DNA of 62,907 nt from Spirobacillus cienkowskii. GTDB lineage: Bacteria; Bdellovibrionota_B; Oligoflexia; Silvanigrellales; Silvanigrellaceae. The position numbers and the translations under genes were made by a program. The notes under the pieces were generated by a model. That model was not told where the DNA came from. It saw only the letters and a list, made by a program, of their open reading frames with translations, and searched no databases. Of this stretch, positions 40,148 to 49,362 are shown piece after piece; position 1 is the first letter of the stretch, and every line of letters starts with the position of its first letter. The stretch covers positions 1 to 62,907 of the forward strand of contig QOVW01000001.1 in NCBI GenBank assembly GCA_003339605.1, written 5' to 3'.

Positions 40148-41320
40148 TTAAAATTTACCTTTCCAATCAATAAAATTAATTCTACCTGAATCTAATTTAG
40201 CGTATTCAATCGGCTCTACTGCTATATTTAATGATTCCTTTGGATTAATAGAAATACCTTGATAAATCTGTATTCCAATAATTCCATTTATTGAATTTAT
40301 TGGTACATATAAAGAAGAATTAATTAATGATTTTCCAATTGTAAGATTTTTATTTGCATAATCAATAATAGCTGATTTAACTTGTTCAAATCCGTTAGAA
40401 GGAAAATCTGAATTTGTTTTTAATGCTATAGATAAATAAATCTGTTTTTCTTTGGGTCTTGAAAAAGACACTATTCTATTTATTTCTTGTGAATCCTTTA
40501 CTGTTATTTTTATTGATTTTTCATCTGAATAAAGGAGGCAACCAGCACCCCTTGAACTATTAATCGCATTTGCAATTGCAATTGGTTCTCCGCCTTCAAC
40601 ATATAGATGTATTGATCCTGAGGGAATATATTTAGCTATTTCGTTATTTAAAAGTATTGATGTTTTAACGCCTTCAACTTTCTGAATCGCTGCACGTATT
40701 CCTTTTTCTGTCGCAGATCCAGCTCTTTGTAAAAGCTGTATTCTTCTCATTTTTAAATCTTCTTCAGACTCTTCATTTTGACCGCTTACAGCATCTTTTT
40801 TGTTAATACATGAGTCAATTTTATAAATTGGGTTTAATATTTTAGTTATTGTTCCTGCAAGTGCTTTTACAGATCCAAGAGTTGCAGATTCAGCTTCAAC
40901 ATCAATAGTTCCATTTTGATTAATAATTGCATCATTTTTAGTATTAAATTGATATGAAGTTTCAGGAATTGAAACACATGTACCAGCAGGAATTTTTGTT
41001 CCAGATTTTCCATTAAACGTTAAAATAACTCTTGAAGCAGTAGCTTCTTGTTTTGTGATACCATTAATTGAAATAATATTTTGGAGAGGAATTCCTGTAG
41101 CATAATTTGGATTCACTGATGTACTTAACTCTTGAAGAGCCTCCCACATCAAAGCTTCTCTTTCTGAAAAAATCGCAATAATATTTCCAAAAACAGAGCT
41201 TGGCGAAGCGTCAATATTTTGATTTATTTTATTTTTAAATGTTTCAATTATCTCTGAATAACATGTCACAAAATCCTTTTTCACGAAGCCTGATTTTGTA
41301 AGCCCATAATTCTTATCCAT
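40148..41320 (-). CDS. Baseplate protein J
   Basis: 390 residues. NYATGIPLQNIISINGITKQ and SGTKIPAGTCVSIPETSYQFN match baseplate J proteins of Mu- and P2-like phages; EDLKMRRIQLLQRAGSATEK is another conserved block. It forms the baseplate ring that triggers sheath contraction. Overlaps the gp25-like gene by eight bases. Confidence 0.88.
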   Translation of the reverse strand: MDKNYGLTKSGFVKKDFVTCYSEIIETFKNKINQNIDASPSSVFGNIIAIFSEREALMWEALQELSTSVNPNYATGIPLQNIISINGITKQEATASRVILTFNGKSGTKIPAGTCVSIPETSYQFNTKNDAIINQNGTIDVEAESATLGSVKALAGTITKILNPIYKIDSCINKKDAVSGQNEESEEDLKMRRIQLLQRAGSATEKGIRAAIQKVEGVKTSILLNNEIAKYIPSGSIHLYVEGGEPIAIANAINSSRGAGCLLYSDEKSIKITVKDSQEINRIVSFSRPKEKQIYLSIALKTNSDFPSNGFEQVKSAIIDYANKNLTIGKSLINSSLYVPINSINGIIGIQIYQGISINPKESLNIAVEPIEYAKLDSGRINFIDWKGKF

Positions 41321-41687
41321 TAATAGCTCCTAAAGCTAAATTATTTAAAAATATATCACCATATTTAGATTTTATTTTTAAAGTTATAATACAAGTTTTA
41401 TTAAATCTTTTTAATTCAGATTTGAGAACTTCAACAGATTTAATGCCATCAATTAATTCAACTTTTCTTTTTATATACAAACTTAATTTGTCTTCATTAA
41501 ATTCTTTATTTCCAAGCATTTCTGTCCAAGAAACCCCGATTTCTGAATCAAGGAACCATTCGCTATAAAACATACTTAATTCTATTTTAATTTTTTGTTT
41601 TAAATAATCTATATTGTTATCAACTAATTCAAAATCACCTTTATGATTAATAATTAAATCATTATTAGAATTTATTTTTAAATCCAT
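41313..41687 (-). CDS. gp25-like baseplate wedge protein
   Basis: 124 residues. The start LKINSNNDLIINHKGDFELV and YLKQKIKIELSMFYSEWFLD...GVSWTEML match the lysozyme-fold-related gp25/W baseplate proteins in length and order. It is one base from the next upstream gene and precedes baseplate J, as in many myoviruses. Confidence 0.75.
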   Translation of the reverse strand: MDLKINSNNDLIINHKGDFELVDNNIDYLKQKIKIELSMFYSEWFLDSEIGVSWTEMLGNKEFNEDKLSLYIKRKVELIDGIKSVEVLKSELKRFNKTCIITLKIKSKYGDIFLNNLALGAING

Positions 41688-41914
41688 TAAGATAATTTTC
41701 CTATCGCTAATCCAGCTACAGCACCGTTTGGAGCAACTAGACCTGCAGAAGGAACTTGAACCAAAATTAACGGCAATATTTCTTGAATTGCTTTAGCAAA
41801 CGCCTCTGCTTGTTTATCTAACATCTGCTGGTTTGCGTCTGAATCTTTCATGTTTAATGAAGACATTAAATTTTTTTTATAAATTGCTTTTCCAATATCA
41901 ATTGTGTAAGGCAT
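41687..41914 (-). CDS. Small baseplate-region protein
   Basis: 75 residues; a helical middle rich in Gln and Ala (ANQQMLDKQAEAFAKAIQEI) and a Gly/Ala-rich end with PNGAVAGLAIG. Sits between the spike and gp25-like genes with one-base overlaps. Probably a minor baseplate component; family not recognised. Confidence 0.55.
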   Translation of the reverse strand: MPYTIDIGKAIYKKNLMSSLNMKDSDANQQMLDKQAEAFAKAIQEILPLILVQVPSAGLVAPNGAVAGLAIGKLS

Positions 41915-42687
41915 TATTTTTCTCCATAAAAGTGGTTGGAAGTGATATTTGTTTTAGGATCATCTAAATATCCTTTTTTTGTTTTATTTAATTGGATTTG
42001 TATTTGTTTTAATTCAGCTATTAAAGAAGGAGAAGATGGAACAGGAGCTCCTAAATTTCCAACGCCAATATTTTTTGTTAAAGCATCCATTAATTTATTT
42101 AATGTTTCAATTATTTTATCAGAAAATTCAATAAGCTTATTGCCTAAAACTAATGGTTCATCTGGTAGTTTTTTTTCTACTTCAACAGCCCCACGGTTAG
42201 AAAAATAAATTTTGCCATTTTCTGTCATCTTAATTTCGGATAAATTATTAACTATTTGCAATGATTTTTTATTTACACCTTTCATTGGTTCAGAAAATGG
42301 GTAAAAACCAGCAATAGCTACACAATCTGTTAGTTGATGCTTATAAATATTATTTGATTCAACTAATCCTCCTTTTTGTGTAAATTTGTCAATGCTTCTT
42401 TCATTAAATATTAATAATACATAATCATTAATTTCAACTGGTAAATGTATATAAGATGATTTAGATCTAGGAAAAATTAGAGGCACAGATTGAATAATTG
42501 GTAAAGGTTTTTCTGTCTCTAATTTAGTTTTGCTATCTATTTCTTTATTCATAAAGCAAGGCTGAACTGAAACTTTTTGTAATTTTTCATCATATGATTT
42601 TATTATAGCTGGCATTGACGTATGAATTTCGTTAATTCTTGAATCTATAGCATCAAAAATTAATTGAGAAAATGTTGGAGTTGTCAT
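41914..42687 (-). CDS. Baseplate spike protein (Gp138 N-terminal type)
   Basis: 257 residues. INEIHTSMPAIIKSYDEKLQ then KVSVQPCF and DYVLLIFNERSIDKF are characteristic of the Gp138/gpV-like OB domain at the base of membrane-piercing tail spikes. The C-terminal part is more helical than in long spikes. Confidence 0.78.
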   Translation of the reverse strand: MTTPTFSQLIFDAIDSRINEIHTSMPAIIKSYDEKLQKVSVQPCFMNKEIDSKTKLETEKPLPIIQSVPLIFPRSKSSYIHLPVEINDYVLLIFNERSIDKFTQKGGLVESNNIYKHQLTDCVAIAGFYPFSEPMKGVNKKSLQIVNNLSEIKMTENGKIYFSNRGAVEVEKKLPDEPLVLGNKLIEFSDKIIETLNKLMDALTKNIGVGNLGAPVPSSPSLIAELKQIQIQLNKTKKGYLDDPKTNITSNHFYGEK

Positions 42688-42688
42688 A

Positions 42689-43510
42689 TTAATTTATCTC
42701 TTTTGTTTCAAAAGTGGTTTGCCATTTTCCTTCATGTGTATCTCCAGAATGCGTAACTTTTATCACATTAAATACGCCTTTAATATTTATACTTTCAACA
42801 TATATTTTTTTTAAAGGAGTTATTTCTGGCTGTAGCAAACAATTTACTTTTATACCGCTTCCGGTAACTTCTGGTGAACCAATCAAACCACTTCTTGAAC
42901 TTAATTTAATGGTTTGTTTTGATTCCCCTTTTTTTTGAACTTCTAATATTCCATTATTTATTTGCCATTCGTAATTATTTGTTGTTAAAATATTATCAAT
43001 TACATTTGCTGCATTTCCATTTGCTGCATAACCATTTGAAAATAAATTATCACTATTAAATAAACCTTTTACTCCCTTAATTACTTTATCTTTTAAAAGT
43101 TCGTTTTTAGCATCATTAAATATATGAGTATGTTGAGTATTTTCAGGATACGATTTGTTTAACTTTGTTGAATTATAAGCTTCACTAGAGTCGCCTGATT
43201 CAATCTTTAGAATCCAATCTGTGTCTTTTTTTTCTTTAGAAACTCTTGTTATTTTTCCATAGAAAATTAAGTGTTCAGCAGATTCTCCCCATCCAACAAA
43301 AATTGATATTGCCATATTTTCTTTTTTAATAAAATTAAATGAATTATCGCTTACATTATATATTTGAACTTTAGCAGTATTTTGAACCTTAGTTTCATTG
43401 GTTTTTTGAATTTCAAAGCAAACTCTAAAATCATTAAAAGCAATAGCATTACCGCCATTAATAGGAGATATTATCACTGATATTTTTCTATATATTTGCA
43501 TATTTTTCAT
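42689..43510 (-). CDS. Baseplate hub protein
   Basis: 273 residues. Beta-rich, with FRVCFEIQKTNETKVQNTAK, then VQIYNVSDNS and a later TTNNYEWQINNGILEVQKKG, the pattern of phage hub proteins of the gpD/gp27 group that hold the spike. It overlaps the plug-like gene by 23 bases; GGAAC precedes the ATG. Confidence 0.65.
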   Translation of the reverse strand: MKNMQIYRKISVIISPINGGNAIAFNDFRVCFEIQKTNETKVQNTAKVQIYNVSDNSFNFIKKENMAISIFVGWGESAEHLIFYGKITRVSKEKKDTDWILKIESGDSSEAYNSTKLNKSYPENTQHTHIFNDAKNELLKDKVIKGVKGLFNSDNLFSNGYAANGNAANVIDNILTTNNYEWQINNGILEVQKKGESKQTIKLSSRSGLIGSPEVTGSGIKVNCLLQPEITPLKKIYVESINIKGVFNVIKVTHSGDTHEGKWQTTFETKEIN

Positions 43511-43829
43511 TTTTTTGTTCCAAATAATATAATTTTATTTTTGTTCCAAAATCTTCATATTTGTATGTTTTAATACTATTTGTTGTATCTATAAAAATTA
43601 GTTTTCCTTTTGGAATATTTTTATTATTTATATGATGAAAAATTGGTATTTTTAATACAATTGGTACACTACTAATAATTAGGTTATATTCTGAATCATA
43701 CAAGCTTAAAAAAAATCTACTCGCTCTTTCATTCCAATAAAACTCAAACGAAAATAAAACATTATCAAGTAATACTGAAATTTCATAATATTTTTTTTTC
43801 ATCAAAGGAATTTCATATAATAAAGACAT
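43488..43829 (-). CDS. Baseplate plug-like protein (DUF6983-like)
   Basis: 113 residues. The pattern FEFYWNERASRFFLSLYDSE, then IPKGKLIFIDTTN and FGTKIKLYYLEQ fits small phage plug proteins (N-x-R...W/F-x-l-x-i.D...PlGkL...D...LG..vkLlY). Starts 45 bases downstream of the late motif at 43874-43886, with a GAGGAG ribosome site. Confidence 0.65.
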   Translation of the reverse strand: MSLLYEIPLMKKKYYEISVLLDNVLFSFEFYWNERASRFFLSLYDSEYNLIISSVPIVLKIPIFHHINNKNIPKGKLIFIDTTNSIKTYKYEDFGTKIKLYYLEQKNEKYANI

Positions 43830-43873
43830 TTCTAATACTCCTCTGTACTTTACATAATTTAATACAGAATAGA

Positions 43874-43886
43874 ACAGATTGTCTAA
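43874..43886 (-). promoter_or_regulatory. Late-operon motif upstream of the baseplate genes
   Basis: Reads TTAGACAATCTGT on the - strand, identical over 13 bases to the copies at 3802-3814 and 62119-62131. It lies in the 63-base gap after the Dam methylase gene and 45 bases before the plug-like gene. Confidence 0.65.
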
Positions 43887-43892
43887 ATTAAC

Positions 43893-44735
43893 TCAAATAC
43901 TTCTAATTATTTCACCAAATTTTTTTGCATTTTCTTTTACTGTAATATCTTTAATATACTTAGAACGGTCTACAATACTTAAAACTTCTATTCTTGATTT
44001 ATTTGTAATTTTATTACTAAAAGTAATTTTTATTTCATGAAATTCTTTTTTCCATTTTTTTGGTAAATATTCATTTTCATATGAAGAAAGAATAAATGAC
44101 GCTTTACAGTGCTCTAGTGTGTATACTAACTCTTTAAATTGTTCGACTGTATAACCGTTGTAATGCCCACAGTCTGTGTTTAAATACGGAGGATCAACAT
44201 AAAAGAAAACTCCAAAATCATCCCACTTTTTAATACATTTCAACGCATCTTCGCAATCTATGCTAATACTCGATAATCTTGAATATATTTCATTTAAATT
44301 TATAATTTTATCTGACCATCTCCTTCCTTTATTAGCTAATACTCTTCTCAAATCCCAAACTTTATTTAAAGAGCTAGCATAAGATTGTTGAATATTAACA
44401 TAAAAACTCCAAGCTTTTTCTACATCTGAATAATTATTCAAATTTATAGCAATTTTTTTAGCAAGATCATGTTCAGATTTTGAATACAAGGTCTTTTCTA
44501 ATTTATCTATCAATTGATTACTATTATCTCTTAATTGCCTATAAAAATTTATTAGATATTCATTTGAATCATTAATAACTTCTTGATATATTCCAGATTG
44601 AATTAATTTTTTTTTAAATAAAACTGCAGCGCTTCCACAAAATGGTTCAACATATGTTACATGATTTGGTATTATTTTTAAAATTTTTTTAGACATTCTA
44701 CACTTTCCACCGTAATAAGTAAATGCTGGATTCAT
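43893..44735 (-). CDS. Dam-like N6-adenine DNA methyltransferase (D12 class)
   Basis: 280 residues. FTYYGGKCRMSKKIL, the SAM site YVEPFCGSAAVLF, a motif-III-like VINDSNEYLINFYRQL and the catalytic VDPPYLNT mark a D12-class (Dam/DpnM) enzyme. Likely target is GATC or a relative. It protects phage DNA from host enzymes or tunes promoters. It interrupts the tail operon, with late-type motifs on both sides (44777-44793 and 43874-43886), as if inserted as its own transcription unit. Confidence 0.9.
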   Translation of the reverse strand: MNPAFTYYGGKCRMSKKILKIIPNHVTYVEPFCGSAAVLFKKKLIQSGIYQEVINDSNEYLINFYRQLRDNSNQLIDKLEKTLYSKSEHDLAKKIAINLNNYSDVEKAWSFYVNIQQSYASSLNKVWDLRRVLANKGRRWSDKIINLNEIYSRLSSISIDCEDALKCIKKWDDFGVFFYVDPPYLNTDCGHYNGYTVEQFKELVYTLEHCKASFILSSYENEYLPKKWKKEFHEIKITFSNKITNKSRIEVLSIVDRSKYIKDITVKENAKKFGEIIRSI

Positions 44736-44776
44736 AATAAAAAAGACCTCCTAATAATTTTATTAGGATAAATTTT

Positions 44777-44793
44777 ACGGTTTGCCTAAATTA
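44777..44793 (-). promoter_or_regulatory. Degenerate late motif upstream of the Dam gene
   Basis: TAATTTAGGCAAACCGT on the - strand, a variant of the late motif, with TATAAT-like bases about 12 upstream and the Dam start 42 bases downstream. Confidence 0.45.
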
Positions 44794-44824
44794 TTTATTA
44801 TATTTTATAAATTTTAATAAAAGA

Positions 44825-45400
44825 CTATTTACCCAAAAGCCCAAAAAGTGAGACTGCGAGTGATTCATTTTTCTCTACAATTTTTTTTTCTTTTAAACCG
44901 CCATTTGCTTTTTTTGAAGAGTTCACTTTTTTAGAGTTAGCTTTGGGCATTTTAATGTCAATAGAAGTATATTCAACTTGAACTGTTTTAATTTGCTCAA
45001 AAACAACTTGAAACTCAAGATGATTCACATTTGATGAATCTCTGGTATTAGTTAAGCTTGTCATTATCATATCAGAATAAAAATCTAAACCAGTAAAAAT
45101 ATTTAATAGTTCTTTTGAATGTTTAATTTTTAATAATTCTTGCCACTTTTTTTGTATAAAAGTTTTTCTGGATTCAAGAGTTCCTCCAAGATATCTAAAT
45201 TTTAAAGGACTACACAAGCAGTTAATAGAAAGCCTTGGCAATTTATGAATTATGTTGTCACTAATTGGCGAACCGTCTTCAACTGGATTCTTTGTAATTT
45301 CACTTTCGTATGTGTGGGTTTCAGAAAGAGAAACATCGATTTCAAAATCATCAAATGCAAGACATCTTTCACCATTTCTAAAAAATCCTAAAAAGTTCAT
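44825..45400 (-). CDS. Dit-like / tail tip protein
   Basis: 191 residues from ATG 45400, eight bases after AAAGG; a GTG at 45403 is also possible. DFEIDVSLSETHTYESEITK, then NPVEDGSPISDNI matches distal-tail or tail-attachment proteins (sExHxxxVTxHPVEdGxxisDH). The C-terminal 40 residues are Lys/Ser-rich. Follows the tape measure gene directly. Confidence 0.7.
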   Translation of the reverse strand: MNFLGFFRNGERCLAFDDFEIDVSLSETHTYESEITKNPVEDGSPISDNIIHKLPRLSINCLCSPLKFRYLGGTLESRKTFIQKKWQELLKIKHSKELLNIFTGLDFYSDMIMTSLTNTRDSSNVNHLEFQVVFEQIKTVQVEYTSIDIKMPKANSKKVNSSKKANGGLKEKKIVEKNESLAVSLFGLLGK

Positions 45401-45416
45401 CACTCATTACCTTTAA

Positions 45417-48242
45417 TCAACTATTAAATATATTGTTTTTTGCCATTCTCATTTGATATTCCCAATGTTCATTTAGATTTTGTTGTATAATATTTGATAT
45501 TTCTTTTGGATCACTTTGAGTGTTTATATTAACATTAAGTGGAGAATTAATATTATAACTTAAATTTTTATTATTGTTTGGTGTAATAATTGGGCTTTCT
45601 GGAATATTAAATAATCTCAAATTTGTGTTTAAATTTTTATCAATCTCATCTTCAAATTCAAAAGATTTTTTGTTTCCATTTTCATCTGTAATTACAAATT
45701 TGCCATTTTCTTGCATTATTGCTCTTTGTATATGTTTTTTACTATTATTAATTCCTTTTAAATCATTTAATCCAAAAAAATTATTTAATGAACCCCAGAT
45801 TCCAATAGCACAATTCTTTAAAAAACTAAAAAAATCTGAAAATAATAATTTTAAATCAGATATGATTGCTTTAAATAATTTAAAAATATCAGATCCAACC
45901 TTTTTAAATCCATCACTTGTAGATAAAATTAGCCAATCAAAAAAATCAGTAATATATGGTTTTGCAGCTTTTAACGCAGCCTTTATTTTTTCAATACATA
46001 TATCTATATAATATGGAATTTCTGTTGCAAGAAAATTTACAAAAAGCATTATTATGTCAAAGATTAATACAATTAAAAATTTAATACAATCAGCAATCAG
46101 CTCACCAATAAATATACATATATTTATAATAGCCTCAAGCAATCCTACTAAGCCATATTGTAGAATTGGATCAATCAGTTTTTCATAAAAAAAGTTTTTT
46201 ATTTTAGTCCACATATTTTTAAAAGATTCTTCAATCTCTTTTAAAAATTCATCGATTTTTGTTTTTGCTGTTTTCCAATCACCAAAAATTCTTCCAAAAA
46301 AGGAGTCTCCACCTTCTGTCCATGTTATAAAATCATCTATTAGTAAAAAAACTCCTATCACTGCAGCTCCAATTGCTACAGCAGATGCAGATATTCCAGT
46401 CAATAATCCGAGTAAAAGTCTACCCAAAAGTCTAAAAGCACCGGCTAAACCCTGACGACCAAAAACTCGAATCAATAATCGTCCATATTTCAACATTGAT
46501 CTGAAAAGAGTGATAATAGATTTTCTAAATTTTGATATGCTTTTAAATAATGTTGAAAATATACCTTTACCTTTTGATTTACCAAGAAAAATATTTCCAA
46601 TTATTCCAAACAATTTCCAACTAGCAAAAAATAATAATATTTTAACTATTAAATCAAGAGAAATACCCATATCTTGTAAAGATTTTGTTAATTTTTTTAT
46701 TACAATATAAGCATCTTTTATTATCTGTGAAAATTTTTCTAAACAGAATGTTATATTTTTAAAAAAACTTTCCATATTTTGACGTATTATCATACCATTT
46801 GCTTCGTACCATTCTGTCAATCTTAGAATAATACTTTGCATGAATGGTAAAAGACTCATGCCAATAGATAGTTTTAAACCATTAAGCATAGAAGACAATC
46901 TTCTATAACTCGTTTGTAATAAAGATAATTTCTTTACATTATCCTCGCTTAAAACATTACCTGAATTCTCTGCTTCAATGCCAAGCTCTCTTAATTTTTC
47001 TGATCCTTCAGCTAAAAATGGTAGCAATTTTCTGCCACTATCTCCAAATAATTCATTAGCAATAGTCGCTTTCTTTATTGGGGATTCTATCTTAGATAAC
47101 TTATCAGCAACATCGCTTAATATTTCAGAAACATTTCTTGATTCTCCGTTCGCTCTTTTTAAAGCAATTCCTAAGTTCAAAAATTTTTCTTGAACTTCTG
47201 TAAGTTTACCATCTTTACCTGATTTTAAAGCTTGAAATAATCCATTTAAAGAGCTCGCCATTTCTTGCTGATTCATACCAGCTATTTTAGCTGCATATGA
47301 TAATTTTTGATATTCCGTCGCAGTCATTCCAACTATTTCTGAATTCTTTTTGATATCATCAGCATACTTAGAAGTAGATAATGACAAATAAGTAACAGCC
47401 CCCGATGCGCTTGCGATTCCAACTCCTAAACCGAATATAATTTGCTGCAATGATGCCACAGATTTTCTAACAACATCGGTTGAGTTTTGAGCGATATCCG
47501 CTAGTGACTTAAACATTTGACCAAAACCCTGTAACGCAAAAGCAAACGACATCGTCGCAGGATTTACAAACATCAATTGAGAAGTAAAAATTCTTAAATT
47601 ATCCGAAAATGAATTAATATTTCCTGAACCACTTTTTATGTTGTTATTAAATCTATTTATTGAGTTATTTGAATTATTGAACGAAGATTCGATTGATTGC
47701 GCAGAGTGTTTTATTTTTCCCGCTGTTTTTTCAAATTGATTACCAAGGGTTTTATTTAAAAGAATTTCTTTTAAAAGAAGTTTATTATTTTGTTTTTGAA
47801 TATGATTTATAGCTTCTTCTTCTTGTTTTTTGTATTCAGAATAAGAACCAAAATTTGCACCCTTTTTTAATAAATCTTTATATCTATCATAAGATTCTAT
47901 AAACTTTTGATTAACTTGGAAAACTTTTTCAGATTGTTTCGTTTGTTCTATTTTAGCTTTAATATCATTGTACAACTCTTTGTTTTTGTGTTTTAAAGAT
48001 TCTGCATGAGCTAATTCTGATTCAGATAATTTTCTATCTGAATTAATTTTTTTTTCATTTTCTAATATTGCTACAGCATATAAATTTGCAGTTTGTCTTA
48101 AGCTCTTATTAATTGAATCATGAGTATATCCTAAACCTAAAGCTTCAGATTTAACATTGTGAAGTGCGCTTTCTAAAGATTTAAGCTGTTGATCATTTAA
48201 AATAAAATCAATTTTAATTTGCAAATCTTGCAATATAGTCAT
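45417..48242 (-). CDS. Tail tape measure protein
   Basis: 941 residues, the longest structural protein. N-terminal coiled coil (about 1-160), then a glycine-rich hydrophobic segment near 250-290, conserved TMP region with GMTATEYQKLSYAAKIAGMN, and several hydrophobic helices between about 590 and 760. It sets tail length and may form the injection channel. Its start codon overlaps the stop codon of the frameshifted chaperone product. Confidence 0.88.
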   Translation of the reverse strand: MTILQDLQIKIDFILNDQQLKSLESALHNVKSEALGLGYTHDSINKSLRQTANLYAVAILENEKKINSDRKLSESELAHAESLKHKNKELYNDIKAKIEQTKQSEKVFQVNQKFIESYDRYKDLLKKGANFGSYSEYKKQEEEAINHIQKQNNKLLLKEILLNKTLGNQFEKTAGKIKHSAQSIESSFNNSNNSINRFNNNIKSGSGNINSFSDNLRIFTSQLMFVNPATMSFAFALQGFGQMFKSLADIAQNSTDVVRKSVASLQQIIFGLGVGIASASGAVTYLSLSTSKYADDIKKNSEIVGMTATEYQKLSYAAKIAGMNQQEMASSLNGLFQALKSGKDGKLTEVQEKFLNLGIALKRANGESRNVSEILSDVADKLSKIESPIKKATIANELFGDSGRKLLPFLAEGSEKLRELGIEAENSGNVLSEDNVKKLSLLQTSYRRLSSMLNGLKLSIGMSLLPFMQSIILRLTEWYEANGMIIRQNMESFFKNITFCLEKFSQIIKDAYIVIKKLTKSLQDMGISLDLIVKILLFFASWKLFGIIGNIFLGKSKGKGIFSTLFKSISKFRKSIITLFRSMLKYGRLLIRVFGRQGLAGAFRLLGRLLLGLLTGISASAVAIGAAVIGVFLLIDDFITWTEGGDSFFGRIFGDWKTAKTKIDEFLKEIEESFKNMWTKIKNFFYEKLIDPILQYGLVGLLEAIINICIFIGELIADCIKFLIVLIFDIIMLFVNFLATEIPYYIDICIEKIKAALKAAKPYITDFFDWLILSTSDGFKKVGSDIFKLFKAIISDLKLLFSDFFSFLKNCAIGIWGSLNNFFGLNDLKGINNSKKHIQRAIMQENGKFVITDENGNKKSFEFEDEIDKNLNTNLRLFNIPESPIITPNNNKNLSYNINSPLNVNINTQSDPKEISNIIQQNLNEHWEYQMRMAKNNIFNS

Positions 48243-48427
48243 TTTTTACTCTTGATATACTCATTTAATAAATAATCTTGCTCATATTTTATATCTAAAT
48301 ATTCATGCGCATCAATAACATCATAAATTGACCAATGGTTCTTAATTTCTTCAACTCGCGCAATTTTTGAAGCGACTATTCGCCAAATTCCCCATTTAAT
48401 TTCTCCGTAGTCGATGTCTCTGAGCCT
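48239..48427 (-). CDS. Frameshift extension of the tail assembly chaperone (GT-type)
   Basis: An open -1 frame of 62 codons overlaps the end of the chaperone gene. Slippage on the six-A run (CAG AAA AAA GGC, plus coordinates 48427-48432) would give a fusion of about 214 residues ending VIDAHEYLDIKYEQDYLLNE...SKK. Its TGA overlaps the tape-measure ATG. Position, open frame and coupling match the conserved G/GT frameshift of tailed phages. Without the shift this stretch has no start codon. Confidence 0.75.
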   Translation of the reverse strand, partial: RLRDIDYGEIKWGIWRIVASKIARVEEIKNHWSIYDVIDAHEYLDIKYEQDYLLNEYIKSKK

Positions 48428-48882
48428 TTTTTCTGATTCTGAGAGAGATATTTCGATACGCCTCCTCTCACGGCGTCGAAAAAATCCGATAATTGATATT
48501 CCAAAATTGCATATGCTAATTTGTGCATATGTAATAATTCACCTTTAAAGTGTTTATTAAAATTAATTGAATTACTTTTATAACTAACACCATGATCGAA
48601 AATATCTTTTAAATAATTAACATATGTAGTTTCATCTAATGAGTTTAAAAAGGAGTTAAAACCCTTTTCAATATCAATCTTAACATTTTGAAAATTTGAT
48701 TCATTATTTCCAGAAAATATAGATAAATTATTACCGATTGATGATGCGATTGGTTTTATAAATATCTCTTGACAGCGTCTAATCCATTTTGATGCTTTGT
48801 CTGGATTCCATAAATATAATACATATTCAAAACCATCAACAGTAATAGTTTTAAACGGCTCTTTTCCAAATTCTGTAAGCAT
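48376..48882 (-). CDS. Tail assembly chaperone, short form (G-type)
   Basis: 168 residues between tube and tape measure genes, the fixed place of tail assembly chaperones. The start FGKEPFKTITVDGFEYVLYL then WNPDKASKWIRRCQEIF resembles chaperones of DUF3383/DUF3277-type phages. It carries a slippery A-run near its end and can be extended in the -1 frame. It coats the tape measure before tube assembly. Confidence 0.75.
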   Translation of the reverse strand: MLTEFGKEPFKTITVDGFEYVLYLWNPDKASKWIRRCQEIFIKPIASSIGNNLSIFSGNNESNFQNVKIDIEKGFNSFLNSLDETTYVNYLKDIFDHGVSYKSNSINFNKHFKGELLHMHKLAYAILEYQLSDFFDAVRGGVSKYLSQNQKKGSETSTTEKLNGEFGE

Positions 48883-48884
48883 TT

Positions 48885-49340
48885 TTATTTATCTCCCTTA
48901 TACAATTGACCATAAACATTATTACCACCAACGTGCATTTTTATTTTAGCAGCATAAAAAACCCATTCTCTTGTTTCAATTTCTTTTCCGTAACCAAGTT
49001 TTGGAGCTTTTTCGATATAACATTCTGCAGCAAAAACTAAAGATGTTCCGTAATTATCTTTGATTGATATTGGCACGATTCCATTTCCTGTTTCTTTATC
49101 TGCAATATGTATTACTGATAGAATATCATTACATGGAGATGTTTGGCTTAATTTGATCGTAATTTTTCCGCTTTCATTTGCATTTTTTGTTCTAGCATGT
49201 TCACCATCAGAGCCAACGTATTGTTTAAATGCTTCCTCATTAAACTCTACGTCAACAAAACTTCCGTCGGCAAATCCAGTCATAGGAACTATACCAACTA
49301 CAACCAAAACATCTTTTGGAGAATACGTAGCTATTGCCAT
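48885..49340 (-). CDS. Tail tube protein (DUF3277-like)
   Basis: 151 residues. YSPKDVLVVVGIVPMTGFAD, then GSFVDVEFNEEAF, VGSDGEHARTKNANESGKIT and SQTSPCNDILSVIHIADKE follow the DUF3277 tube pattern closely. Lies just downstream of the sheath gene, as in related myoviruses. Confidence 0.82.
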   Translation of the reverse strand: MAIATYSPKDVLVVVGIVPMTGFADGSFVDVEFNEEAFKQYVGSDGEHARTKNANESGKITIKLSQTSPCNDILSVIHIADKETGNGIVPISIKDNYGTSLVFAAECYIEKAPKLGYGKEIETREWVFYAAKIKMHVGGNNVYGQLYKGDK

Positions 49341-49362
49341 TTATATTAATCCTTTTCTAAAA

